From Candidatus Microbacterium colombiense (lineage in GTDB: Bacteria > Actinomycetota > Actinomycetes > Actinomycetales > Microbacteriaceae), in NCBI GenBank assembly GCA_029203165.1, contig CP119308.1, positions 3,286,001 to 3,350,000 on the forward strand: DNA of 64,000 bases, given 5' to 3'. Under the pieces are notes generated by a model. That model did not search any database and was not told the DNA's origin. It saw only the letters and a program-made list of their open reading frames with translations. This document shows, piece by piece, positions 9,000 through 17,647 of the stretch (position 1 is the stretch's first letter; every line of letters begins with the position of its first letter). Position numbers and translations under genes: made by a program.

Positions 9000-10442
9000 C
9001 TAGAGGGGGAGCCCCGGGCGGTCCACGCCGACGATCTGCTTCCCCACGAAGAAGTCAAGCACATCGTCATCGCCGTGACCGCCGAGACCACTGGCGCCGA
9101 AGAAGCTCTGCGCCGAGGACGGGGACATGTCGAGCACGCTCGTGCCGTTCACCTTCACCTCGCCCGCGACGAGACGGGTGCCGAGGTCGGCGGCGGCGGG
9201 GATGTCGGCGCCGAAGACGTACCCGGCGAGTCCGACCTGGCCCGTGTTCGCCAGCCGGACGGCCTCCTCCTCATCGGAGTATCCGCCGACCAGGATCATC
9301 GGCCCGAAGACCTCGTCGGGGAGGCCCGGGCCGTCGAGCACGGCGACGGTGGGGGCGAAGAACGAACCGTGCGTGGGCACCTCCGCCGCGCGCACGACGT
9401 CGGCGCCCTGAGCGAGCAGCCGATCGCGCTGCTCCTCCAACTCCTCACGTCGGGCGGCGAAGGCCACCGGGCCCACCTCGGTCTCGGCATCCAGGCTCGA
9501 CCCGATGACCCTGCGGCCGAACTCGTCGACCAGCAGGGCTGCGAGTTCGTCTCGGCGCGCGCGGTCGACGAGCACGCGCCGCGGCGCCTCGCACCACTGA
9601 CCGGAGAGCTTCAGCACCCCGTCGGCGAGAGCCTTCGCCGTCGAGGGCAGGTCGGCGTCGGCGCGCACGATCGCGGCGTTGTTCGATCCAAGCTCCAGCT
9701 GCAGGCGAGCGAAGCGCGCGGCGGCCGTGGCCGCGATCGCCCGCCCCGTCGGCGTCGACCCGGTCATCGAGATCGCGGCGATCCGCTCATCCGCGACGAG
9801 GCGGCGACCCACGCCTCCGCTCCCCTGCACCAGCGAGATGACGCCGTCGGGGATACCGACCGCCTGCGCTCCTTCCATCAGCACCTGCGCACTCCACGGC
9901 GAGAACGACGACGGCTTGAGCACGACGACCGCGCCGGCGGCGAGCGCGAACGCGGTCTTCTTCACCGCCATCGCCGATGGGGCGTTCCACGGGAGGATCA
10001 GCGCGGTGGGTCCCCACGGCACCCGATGCGATCGCACGCCGCCCTGATCGGCGGGAAGCGCGCGCGAGTCTCCGACGGCGACTGCCCGCCGCCCGGCGTC
10101 GCGGAGCGTCGCCCCGTTGGCCCCTCCGAACAGGCGCGTGACCGAGATCGGAACACCGCTGTTGATGGCGTCGAGCCGCGCGATCTCCTCGGCGCGCGCG
10201 TCGATCCAGTCCGCGAGCGCGTCGAGCTTCTCCGCCCGAAGCTCGGGCGCGAGTCCCCGCCAGCGCCTGTCGTCATGCGCGGCCTGAGCCGCACCGACCG
10301 CGCGATCGACCTGATCCGTCGAGCTCGAGAGACAGGCGGCGATGGCAGTACCCGTGTTCGGATCGTGCAGCCACGTGCCGTCGCTCTCCGGGCTCTCCTC
10401 GGCGTCGCCGCCGATCCACGTGCGCAGCGCGGGGTAGGTCAT
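9000..10442 (-). CDS. Aldehyde dehydrogenase of the gamma-glutamylation cluster
   Basis: An NAD(P)-dependent aldehyde dehydrogenase of 480 residues. The catalytic Cys lies in KLSGQWCEAPRRVLV near residue 284 and the general-base Glu in LELGSNNAA near 250. The cofactor segment is SMTGSTPTGRAIAATAA. It starts one base after the glutamine-synthetase homologue ends, so translation is probably coupled. In context it should oxidise a gamma-glutamyl-amino-aldehyde to the acid, the role of PuuC or IpuH in known pathways. Substrate assignment is inference. Confidence 0.92.
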   Translation of the reverse strand: MTYPALRTWIGGDAEESPESDGTWLHDPNTGTAIAACLSSSTDQVDRAVGAAQAAHDDRRWRGLAPELRAEKLDALADWIDARAEEIARLDAINSGVPISVTRLFGGANGATLRDAGRRAVAVGDSRALPADQGGVRSHRVPWGPTALILPWNAPSAMAVKKTAFALAAGAVVVLKPSSFSPWSAQVLMEGAQAVGIPDGVISLVQGSGGVGRRLVADERIAAISMTGSTPTGRAIAATAAARFARLQLELGSNNAAIVRADADLPSTAKALADGVLKLSGQWCEAPRRVLVDRARRDELAALLVDEFGRRVIGSSLDAETEVGPVAFAARREELEEQRDRLLAQGADVVRAAEVPTHGSFFAPTVAVLDGPGLPDEVFGPMILVGGYSDEEEAVRLANTGQVGLAGYVFGADIPAAADLGTRLVAGEVKVNGTSVLDMSPSSAQSFFGASGLGGHGDDDVLDFFVGKQIVGVDRPGLPL

Positions 10443-10443
10443 G

Positions 10444-11817
10444 TCAGATCCGATCGAAGTAGCGGTGCAGGTCCCAGTCGCTCACGCGCGACATGAACGT
10501 CGTCCACTCGTGCGTGAGCAGCACCTGCTGGTGCGAGATGAGGTCGGGGGTCAGGATGTCGGCGACGAGCGGACTCGCCCCGAACAGGTCGCCCGCTTGC
10601 CTCGGGTCGGTGGGCATCGCCCCGTCCCCCGGAAGGTCGTAGGCGCTGCCGATGACGGGGGCATCGAGTCGCGCGCTGCTGCGCATCCCGTCGCGCGCCG
10701 ATGCGAGCACTCCGGTGAGCGTGAAGTACGGGTTGGTGTCCGCACCGGGAAGGCGGAACTCGAAGCGCAGTGCGGACGGGGTGTGTCCCACGACCCGCAC
10801 GGTCGTCGTGCGATTGTCGAATCCCCACGTGCGCCCGCTGCCGGCGACATCGGTCGAGTTGCTGCGGCGGTACGCGTTCACGGTCGGCGCGTACCAGGCC
10901 ATGAACGCCGGGGCATGACTGAGGGCGCCGGCGATGGCCGATCGCATGCGCGGGCTCAGGTGATCGGGCGCCGTGTCGTCCCAGAACGCCGAGGTGCCGT
11001 CCTCGTCGAGGAAGGAGACGTGCACATGGCACGACGACCCCGGCTGGTCGTTGAGCGGACGTGCCATGAACGTCGCCGACATCCCCGCCCTGGCCGCAGT
11101 GTCACGCACCGCGAGCTTGTAGAGCGCATGGCGGTCAGCCATCTCGAGGGGATTCCCATACGTGAAGGTCATCTCCCACTGTCCGAGGCCCCATTCGCTC
11201 TGCGCGGCCTCGACCAGGATGCCGCTGGCCCGCAGATCTGCGCGCAGCTTCTGGAAGAACGGCTCGTACAGGTTGCCCTCGTGGATCATGAAGTCCGAGG
11301 GCGTGAGCGTCGTCGGCTCCAGATCGCGGAATCCCGACGTGCGGAGTTCACGGGGATCGTTGCGGAACAGGTAGAACTCGAGCTCGGTGCCCACCTGCGG
11401 GGTGAGTCCCATCTCGGCGATCCGCGCGAGCTCCTGCTTGAGCAGCACGCGCGGCGAGAGCGCCATCGGTTCGTGGGTGTGCACGTCGACCGGATCGGCG
11501 AGGCAGATCGCGACGCCATCGAGCCAGGCAGCGGGACGCAGCGTCTCGAGATCGGGGATCAGCGTCACATCGGGCACCCCGTTGTGCATTCCGCACAGGG
11601 CGAACTTGTTCGCGTCGATCAACTCCAGCCCCTGGTCGATGTCCCACGCCCAGGCGCAGGTACAGATGTCGACGCCGTTCTCCACCACGCGGCCGAAGCC
11701 CTCTACGGGGATGCGGCGCCCGACCAGGCGTCCCTGCAGGTCGGGCGTCGCCACGATCACGGTGCGGATGCCCGCCGCCTCGAGCTCGTCGGGGGCGAGC
11801 CGCACGTCGTCGATCAT
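10444..11817 (-). CDS. Glutamine-synthetase family gamma-glutamyl-amine ligase
   Basis: A glutamine-synthetase fold protein of 457 residues. It has GS landmarks: the metal-binding Glu in TELEFYLF, the GQWEMTF strand (QYE in true GS), SSCHVHVSF, NAYRRSNST, and RFEFRLPGADTNPYFTLTGV near the C-terminus. True GlnA signatures are altered, and the neighbours are catabolic genes. It is therefore more likely a PuuA/GlnA3/GlnA4/IpuC-type enzyme that joins glutamate to an amine or amino alcohol using ATP. The ATG at 11817 overlaps the SDR stop as ATGA. Confidence 0.9.
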   Translation of the reverse strand: MIDDVRLAPDELEAAGIRTVIVATPDLQGRLVGRRIPVEGFGRVVENGVDICTCAWAWDIDQGLELIDANKFALCGMHNGVPDVTLIPDLETLRPAAWLDGVAICLADPVDVHTHEPMALSPRVLLKQELARIAEMGLTPQVGTELEFYLFRNDPRELRTSGFRDLEPTTLTPSDFMIHEGNLYEPFFQKLRADLRASGILVEAAQSEWGLGQWEMTFTYGNPLEMADRHALYKLAVRDTAARAGMSATFMARPLNDQPGSSCHVHVSFLDEDGTSAFWDDTAPDHLSPRMRSAIAGALSHAPAFMAWYAPTVNAYRRSNSTDVAGSGRTWGFDNRTTTVRVVGHTPSALRFEFRLPGADTNPYFTLTGVLASARDGMRSSARLDAPVIGSAYDLPGDGAMPTDPRQAGDLFGASPLVADILTPDLISHQQVLLTHEWTTFMSRVSDWDLHRYFDRI

Positions 11818-12578
11818 CGCGTCAGCCACCCTCCGTCGACGGGCAGCTGGATGCCGTCGATCCACGATGCCTCATCGCTGAGCAGCCACGACACGGCGGC
11901 GGCGATGTCGGCGGGGAGCCCGACACGTGGCACGAGCAGCCGCTGCTTCATGAACTCCAACGCCTCGGGACTGGTGACGCTCTCGTAGTCGAAGAAGTCG
12001 GTGGCGATCGGCCCCGGAGCCACGCAGTTGACCCGGATGTTGCGGGCGGCGAGCTCGACCGCGAGCGCCTTCGTGAGCATGGGCACGCCGCCCTTGCTCG
12101 CGTTGTAGTGCGGCTGGGCGGTGCCGGTGCTCGTGACGACGACGAGCGCCTCGACGGTGGAGAGGTTCACGATCGCGCCGCCACCGGATTCGCCGATCAG
12201 CGGAGCCACCTCCTGCGCGACGAGGAACTGCCCCTTGAGGTTGATGTCGAACACGAAGTCCCACGCCTCCTCCGTGAGCGTCTCGAAGGAATGCTCGGTG
12301 ACCACCCCCGCGTTGTTCACGAGCAGGTGGAGGGCTCCCCAGGATTCGCGGGCAAGATCGACGGCCGCCCGGATCTGCTCCCGCGATCGCACGTCGACCT
12401 GCGCGGCGAGCGCGACGCCCCCTGCGCCCTCGATCAGCGCCACGGTCTCGGCGGCCCCATCGAGCGACACGTCCGTGACCAGCACCCGCGCCCCTTCGGA
12501 GGCGAGTCGTCGCGCCGTCTCGCGGCCGATCCCTGAACCTGCTCCGGTGATGAAGACGTTCTTGTCTGCGTGTCTCAT
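11814..12578 (-). CDS. SDR-family dehydrogenase in the gamma-glutamylation cluster
   Basis: A classical short-chain dehydrogenase of 254 residues. The NAD site is TGAGSGIG (residues 12-19), the NNAG motif is in place, and the catalytic pair is YNASK. The start at 12578 follows AAGGAGAAG. It lies between the hydrolase and ligase genes, where Puu clusters carry a FAD amine oxidase, so it probably oxidises the alcohol end of a gamma-glutamylated amino alcohol. Family assignment is firm; the substrate is inference. Confidence 0.92.
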   Translation of the reverse strand: MRHADKNVFITGAGSGIGRETARRLASEGARVLVTDVSLDGAAETVALIEGAGGVALAAQVDVRSREQIRAAVDLARESWGALHLLVNNAGVVTEHSFETLTEEAWDFVFDINLKGQFLVAQEVAPLIGESGGGAIVNLSTVEALVVVTSTGTAQPHYNASKGGVPMLTKALAVELAARNIRVNCVAPGPIATDFFDYESVTSPEALEFMKQRLLVPRVGLPADIAAAVSWLLSDEASWIDGIQLPVDGGWLTR

Positions 12579-12601
12579 GACTTCTCCTTGTTCTGCGACG
12601 C

Positions 12602-13375
12602 CTAGGCGACGTGCTGGGTGGCGGATGCGGCGCCGAGCGACGAGTAGGCGGTGGACTGCTCGATCAGCCAGCCGAAGATCGGATCGCCTCCGAACGTCTC
12701 GGGGTGCCATTGCACGCCGACGACGGGGAGATCCAGGATCTCGATGGCCTCGACCACCCCGTCGGGGGCGGTGCCGGTGACGACGATCCCGCGTCCGGGG
12801 ATGTCGACGGCCTGGTGGTGGAAGGAGTTGACGCGCGTCGTCGATCCGTACAGGGCGTGCGTCACACTCCCGGGAGTCGTGCGCACCTCATGCACGCGCT
12901 GCGCGCGCGGGTAGGCGTAGGAGCCGTGCGATTCTCCCTCGCCGAGCGCGAGGTGCTGGCGCAGAGTGCCCCCACGGACGACGTTGATCAACTGCGCACC
13001 GCGGCAGACGCCGAGGACGGGAACACCTCGGTCGATCGCCGCCTCGATCACCGCGGATTCGAAGTCATCGCGCTGCGGATCGACGAGCACCGTGAACGGG
13101 CCGGGCGCCTGCCCGTAGCGCCGAGGATCGACGTCGTCGCCGCCGACGATCACCACGCCGTCGAGACGGTCGACGAGGTCGTCCGGCGCAGCATCCATCG
13201 GCAGGTGCACGGGCAGCCCGCCGGCGCGGACGATCGAGGTGGCGTATTCACTGAGGTAGGCCTCGAGCGGCGCATCGGCGAAACCGTGCGGAGCGCCGAT
13301 GACTCCGGCGCGGGTGCGGCGACCGGTGATCCCGATCAGAGGGCGGGGTGAGGTGGGGATGCTGATGATGTCCAT
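12602..13375 (-). CDS. Gamma-glutamyl hydrolase (peptidase C26, PuuD-like)
   Basis: A class I glutamine-amidotransferase fold hydrolase of 257 residues. The nucleophile is in LGVCRGAQLINV near residue 122, the His/Glu pair in GVQWHPETF near 222, and the family-typical SFHHQAVD is present. C26 enzymes release glutamate from gamma-glutamyl conjugates, the last step of the gamma-glutamylation route. It lies 23 bases upstream of the SDR and 30 bases after the permease, so it belongs to the operon. Confidence 0.92.
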   Translation of the reverse strand: MDIISIPTSPRPLIGITGRRTRAGVIGAPHGFADAPLEAYLSEYATSIVRAGGLPVHLPMDAAPDDLVDRLDGVVIVGGDDVDPRRYGQAPGPFTVLVDPQRDDFESAVIEAAIDRGVPVLGVCRGAQLINVVRGGTLRQHLALGEGESHGSYAYPRAQRVHEVRTTPGSVTHALYGSTTRVNSFHHQAVDIPGRGIVVTGTAPDGVVEAIEILDLPVVGVQWHPETFGGDPIFGWLIEQSTAYSSLGAASATQHVA

Positions 13376-13405
13376 CTTTCGTGTCCGGTGCGGGGGGGCG
13401 TCGCG

Positions 13406-14890
13406 TCAGGCGTTCTCGTCGAAGCGGCGGATGATCTGGGCATACGCCTCGGGCGATGTCGCGCGCATGACGGCCGCCTGGATGAGTCCGATCACGGGCG
13501 CCACCACCACGACGGAGACCAGGGTGATGCTGATCGGTCCCCATGCCGGCTGGCCGTCGGCATCCACATCGCTCACGAGCAGGGGGAAGTTCGCGGCGAT
13601 GAGGGCTGCTGAGACGGCGAGGCCGAGGAACCCGAGGCTCGGGGCGATCACCGTGTGCCAGGGGCTGCGCAGCACACGGTTGCGCGCGAAGTAGACGATC
13701 ACGGCGAGGCAGGTCACCGCCATCAGGATGACGATCGCCAGGGTTCCGATACCGGCGAACCAGGAGAAGATGTTCTCCGGCGCGAAGCCGATGAGCGCCA
13801 ACACGATCACCGCGAGCGCGGACGTCGCCACCTGCACGATCGAGGCGATGTGCGGTGAGCCGTGCGTCCTGTGCACGCTACCGACACGGTCGGGCAGCAG
13901 CCGGGCGTTGGCCATCGCATGGTGATACCGCGTCAGCACGTTGTGCAGCGACAGCACCGCGGCGAACATGCTCCCCAGGAAGAGCAGCGCCACGATCACC
14001 GATCCCACGGGCCCCAGGTACTGCTCGGTCACGCGGGTGATGAGCGTCGTGGGATCCGCCGCCGCCTCATCGACGATCGACCCTTCGCCGACGCCGATCA
14101 CGATCGTCCACGAGGCGAAGGCGTAGAACAGTCCGATCACGATCGCCGACGCATAGGTGGCGCGCGGGATCGTGCGCTCGGGATTGCGCACCTCGTCGCG
14201 GTAGACGACCGTCGATTCGAAGCCGATGAAGCTCGCGATCGCGAACATCAGTCCCAGCGCGGGAGCGCCGGAGAGGACGTTCTGCAGCACGAAGGTGCCG
14301 AAGGTGACGCCCTCCGCCCCGCCGGTGATCAGGATCACGACGCCGAGCAGCACGACGATGCCGATCTCGGCCAACAGCACGATCACGAGAACCCGGGAGC
14401 TCAGCTCGATCCGGCGGTAGCCGAGGCTGCCGACGATCGCGATGTTGGCGAGCGTGAGAAGCCACCAGGGGATCTCGGGTCCGCCCAGCAGCGCGATGCT
14501 CGAGCTGATCGTCGCGCCGAGGTACGAGAACACCGCGATCTGCACCGTCGTGTAGCAGATCAGGGCGAGGTACGCGGTGGCGAGGCCGGGCGTGCGGCCG
14601 AGGCCGTGCGTGGCGAAGACGAAGAACGACCCCGCCTTGGGCAGGTAGCGGCTCATCGCCGTGAGCCCGACGGAGAACAGCAGCAGGATGACGGTGGCCA
14701 CGAGGAACATCACCGGGAACCCGATCCCGTTCCCGACGAGGTAGCCGATCGGCACGAGGCCGCCCACCACGGTGAGGGGAGCGGCCGCGGCGATCACCAT
14801 GAAGGTGACGGCGACCGCTCCGAGATTTCCGCGCAGATCGCGTCCCTGTGTCGTTCCCGCGCTCTGCGACGTCGTCGTCGAAGCATCCAT
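13406..14890 (-). CDS. APC-family amino acid/amine permease
   Basis: A permease of 494 residues with about 12 membrane helices. The first helix begins GAVAVTFMVIAAAAPLTVVGG, and the IGFESTVVYRDEVRNPERTIPRA segment is typical of APC proteins. The ATG at 14890 is chosen because AAAGGATG lies at a good distance upstream; an in-frame ATG at 14899 is less well placed. It is the first gene of the cluster, so it probably imports the amine or amino alcohol the cluster degrades. The promoter region holds the 14-bp inverted repeat. Confidence 0.88.
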   Translation of the reverse strand: MDASTTTSQSAGTTQGRDLRGNLGAVAVTFMVIAAAAPLTVVGGLVPIGYLVGNGIGFPVMFLVATVILLLFSVGLTAMSRYLPKAGSFFVFATHGLGRTPGLATAYLALICYTTVQIAVFSYLGATISSSIALLGGPEIPWWLLTLANIAIVGSLGYRRIELSSRVLVIVLLAEIGIVVLLGVVILITGGAEGVTFGTFVLQNVLSGAPALGLMFAIASFIGFESTVVYRDEVRNPERTIPRATYASAIVIGLFYAFASWTIVIGVGEGSIVDEAAADPTTLITRVTEQYLGPVGSVIVALLFLGSMFAAVLSLHNVLTRYHHAMANARLLPDRVGSVHRTHGSPHIASIVQVATSALAVIVLALIGFAPENIFSWFAGIGTLAIVILMAVTCLAVIVYFARNRVLRSPWHTVIAPSLGFLGLAVSAALIAANFPLLVSDVDADGQPAWGPISITLVSVVVVAPVIGLIQAAVMRATSPEAYAQIIRRFDENA

Positions 14891-14907
14891 GTGCAGCATC
14901 CTTTGCT

Positions 14908-14948
14908 GATTGGGCTAATGGTCTACTTTCTAGCCCATTAGCCCAATC
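14908..14948. promoter_or_regulatory. Perfect 14-bp inverted repeat, likely operator of the amine cluster
   Basis: GATTGGGCTAATGG at 14908-14921 is perfectly inverted as CCATTAGCCCAATC at 14935-14948, with a 13-base spacer that holds another TAGCCC-like half-site. It is AT-rich relative to its surroundings and lies 18 bases before the permease ATG, where it overlaps any core promoter. The GntR/FCD protein of the cluster is the obvious candidate to bind it; no other copy was noticed in the window. Confidence 0.75.
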
Positions 14949-14995
14949 GAGCGCAAGAGGTCTCTCGGATGAGCCCCGTCATGCCGCGTGCGGAG

Positions 14996-16813
14996 TCAGC
15001 GCTTCGACTTGCGGTACCCCGCCTTGACCGCCGCTGCCTCACTGGAGAAGCACTCCTCCGGCTTCGTGCGCGAGTAGTACTGGCCGGAGGGGACATGGTA
15101 GATCCCCGAGTTCGCGTTGCCCTTGATCGGCGCCCAGCTCGGGCAGTTCCACGCCGAGACGGGCTTCGTGCGGGCGGGGTAGCTCACGGCGCGGGTCGTC
15201 GCCGAGGTCTTGGCGGCGGTGACGTACCCGCTCTTGGTGCCGGTGACCCGGACCGTGATCGTCTTCTTCACCATGGCCGCGGTCACCACCAGGCTCGATC
15301 CGGTCGCCCGGTTGATCGCCTTCCCGTTCAGGTACCACTGGTACTTCAACACGGTTCCGCTCGTCCAGCTGCCCGCTGATGCCGTGAGCCGGGATCCGAC
15401 GATCGTCGAGCCGGTGATCTTCGGCGTCGGTGCGGTGAGGATTCCCTTGACCGCCGCGGTCGCCTTCGAGCGCTTGGACGCACTCGCGTACCCGGACTTG
15501 GTTCCCTTCACCACGACGGTGATCGTCTTCTTCGTGGCGGACGCCGGGATCTTGAAGGATGCCGCTGTCGCCTTCGCCACCGCGACGCCGTTGACGTACC
15601 ACTGGTAGGTCAGGCGGCTGCCCGACGTCCAGGTGCCCGCCTTGACCTTGAGCGTCTGCCCCACCGTGGCCGTGCCGGTGATGGTGGGCGTCGGCGCGGT
15701 GAGCGGACGCACCACGGCCGCCGTCGCCGCAGACGTCTCGGTACGGGGCGCGAAGGCCGACTTCTTGCCGGTGACCTTGACCGTGATCCGCTTGCCGGCG
15801 ACCGCCACCGGGAGCGCGAACGAGGCCGCTGTCGCCTTCGCGATGGCCGCGCCGTTGGCGTACCACTGGTAGGTGAGAGTCGCACCTGCGGTCCAGGTGC
15901 CCGGCGCCGCCTTCAGCGTCTGACCTACGGTGGTCGTGCCGCTGATCGTGGGGACCGAGGAGTCGAGGATGCGCAGCGCGGCGAGCACGACGTCGACAGA
16001 CGGCAGGCTCTGCGCCTGTGCGAGGGTGATCGTGGCCGCCTTGGCGAAGCTGGGCGCGTCGTTCCACCATTCGGATGCCGCTCCCGCAGCCGCCGAGACG
16101 AACGCGATGCGGTACTGGCCGGCCGGCAGCCCGCCGACCGCGAAGGTACCGGCGTCGGTGACGTAGCCTGCGGCGGTGGCGATCTCGCCGGAGCCTCCGG
16201 CCGGGTAGACCACGGCGGCGACCTTCTGGCCGGTGATGTTCACGTTTCCGGGCGCCGTCACCATGCCGGCGATCAGCGCCGACGGCTCCAGTGTCGCGTC
16301 GTACGGGAGCCCTGCGGCATCCACCGTCTCCGGCTGGGCGGTGTCGAGGCCGACGCCGTCACGACCCCACAGGTCGAACACCGCGCGGCCCTCTGACAGC
16401 ACGGCGATGACGACCTGGCCGATCGGGGCCCAGAGCGCGTAGGTGCCGTCGGCGGCGACCGGGGCGGCGGCCAGCGGGGCGGTGATGCTCGACCCCGGGG
16501 CGTAGGCGACGACGAACGTGCGCCCGCGGGTCAGATCGACCGCGCCGGGGAAGCCGATGGTGCCGGAGACGCCGGCGCTGCCTTCCGGCGCCTCGGCCGG
16601 AGACTCCGCGGCGACGGCCGCGGCTGCGGCGAGCGCGAGCGGGAGGCGATCAGCGAAGGAGACATGCGCAGGGTCGACCGCGGCAGGCACGGAAGCGATG
16701 GTGGTCGACGCCGAGGCCGGCGCGGCGACGGCGACGAGCATCGACGCGAAGAGAGCGGTGGCGATCGCCACCGCGGCGGCGCGCGACGCACGGATGCGGG
16801 CAGGGAAGGTCAT
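14996..16813 (-). CDS. Secreted Ig-like repeat protein with C-terminal sunset domain
   Basis: A 605-residue exported protein. The signal peptide covers residues 1-36 (basic start, ATALFASMLVAVAA core, Ala-X-Ala end). Residues about 80-280 hold two carboxypeptidase-regulatory-like beta modules (VSGTIGFPGAVDLTRG..., VTAPGNVNITGQKVAAVVYP). Three tandem modules of about 88 residues follow, each with a P-x-I-x-G-x-x-x-V-G-x-x-L start and a TYQWY-x-NG core. The last 50 residues (CPSWAPIKGNANSGIYHVP...QYYSRTKPEECF) match the small Cys-containing sunset domain. It is probably a surface or envelope-binding protein; no catalytic motif is seen. Confidence 0.85.
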   Translation of the reverse strand: MTFPARIRASRAAAVAIATALFASMLVAVAAPASASTTIASVPAAVDPAHVSFADRLPLALAAAAAVAAESPAEAPEGSAGVSGTIGFPGAVDLTRGRTFVVAYAPGSSITAPLAAAPVAADGTYALWAPIGQVVIAVLSEGRAVFDLWGRDGVGLDTAQPETVDAAGLPYDATLEPSALIAGMVTAPGNVNITGQKVAAVVYPAGGSGEIATAAGYVTDAGTFAVGGLPAGQYRIAFVSAAAGAASEWWNDAPSFAKAATITLAQAQSLPSVDVVLAALRILDSSVPTISGTTTVGQTLKAAPGTWTAGATLTYQWYANGAAIAKATAASFALPVAVAGKRITVKVTGKKSAFAPRTETSAATAAVVRPLTAPTPTITGTATVGQTLKVKAGTWTSGSRLTYQWYVNGVAVAKATAASFKIPASATKKTITVVVKGTKSGYASASKRSKATAAVKGILTAPTPKITGSTIVGSRLTASAGSWTSGTVLKYQWYLNGKAINRATGSSLVVTAAMVKKTITVRVTGTKSGYVTAAKTSATTRAVSYPARTKPVSAWNCPSWAPIKGNANSGIYHVPSGQYYSRTKPEECFSSEAAAVKAGYRKSKR

Positions 16814-16955
16814 GGCGGCCTCTCAGGCAGGAAGCGGCCCGGGTGACCGCACAGGGTGGGCGCTCTGAACAGATCCCCCACAGACATGGATACCGGAGAA
16901 ACACCCCTGCGCGCCACACCCCGACGCGCAGAGTGCGGACGTTGCGCGTTCCGAC

Positions 16956-17558
16956 CTAGCGGAGCAGGCCGAGGTTCGCGAGAGCGAGGCGGATCAACGT
17001 GCCCCGACCGCCCTCCATCTCGGCCGCGACAGCGTCGGAGCCCGCAGCCTCCGGAGAGAACCAGGTGACCTCGAGCGCATCCTGGCGAGGTTCGCAGGTG
17101 CCGGTGACCGGAACCACGAAGGCCAGCGACACCGCGTGCTGGCGGTCGTCGTGGTACGCGCTCACGCCCGGGATCGGGAAGTACTCGGCGACGGTGAACG
17201 GGAGCGGCTGCGGCGGCAGCAGCGGGAACGCCATCGGGCCGAGGTCGTTCTCGACGTGGCGGAAGAGCGCATCGCGGATGGTCTCGCCGAAACGGATCCG
17301 TCCCGACACGATCGTCCGCGTCATCTCCCCCATCGGGGTCGAGCGGAGGAGGATGCCGATCTCGGTCACCTGACCGGAGCCGTCGGTGCGCACCGGGATC
17401 GCCTCGACATAGAGCATCGGCAGGTGACGCCGCGCCTCTTCCAGGGCGAAGTCGCTCAACCAGCCCGGGTTGCCATCCGGGGACGGCGGCTGACCATCGC
17501 CGAAGCCGCCGAGGCCGTCGTCGGGCTCGGGATCGGGATCAGGTGTACGCACCGCCAT
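16956..17558 (-). CDS. NUDIX-type hydrolase (DUF4916)
   Basis: A 200-residue protein with an acidic, Pro-rich N-terminus and a NUDIX-like core around residues 48-170 (LYVEAIPVRTD..., VSGRIRFGETIRDALFRHVENDLG, ...EVTWFSPEAAG). The NUDIX box is not canonical: the run GRIRFGETIRDALFRHVENDLG keeps the spacing but lacks the REUXEE core. It is therefore placed with the DUF4916 branch, whose activity is not settled. It is divergent from the esterase gene. Confidence 0.8.
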   Translation of the reverse strand: MAVRTPDPDPEPDDGLGGFGDGQPPSPDGNPGWLSDFALEEARRHLPMLYVEAIPVRTDGSGQVTEIGILLRSTPMGEMTRTIVSGRIRFGETIRDALFRHVENDLGPMAFPLLPPQPLPFTVAEYFPIPGVSAYHDDRQHAVSLAFVVPVTGTCEPRQDALEVTWFSPEAAGSDAVAAEMEGGRGTLIRLALANLGLLR

Positions 17559-17647
17559 GTGTCCTTTCTACCAGCCACACCCGTGCGAGGACACAGCGTG
17601 GACGTCGGGGCCCCGACGACGTCGGTCGTTGCTGGCAGGATGAAACG

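Noticed and set aside
8262..14890. Cluster as a classical putrescine (Puu) operon
   Set aside because: No amine oxidase (PuuB) or aminotransferase is present, and an SDR occupies the slot; Puu remains an alternative but is less consistent.
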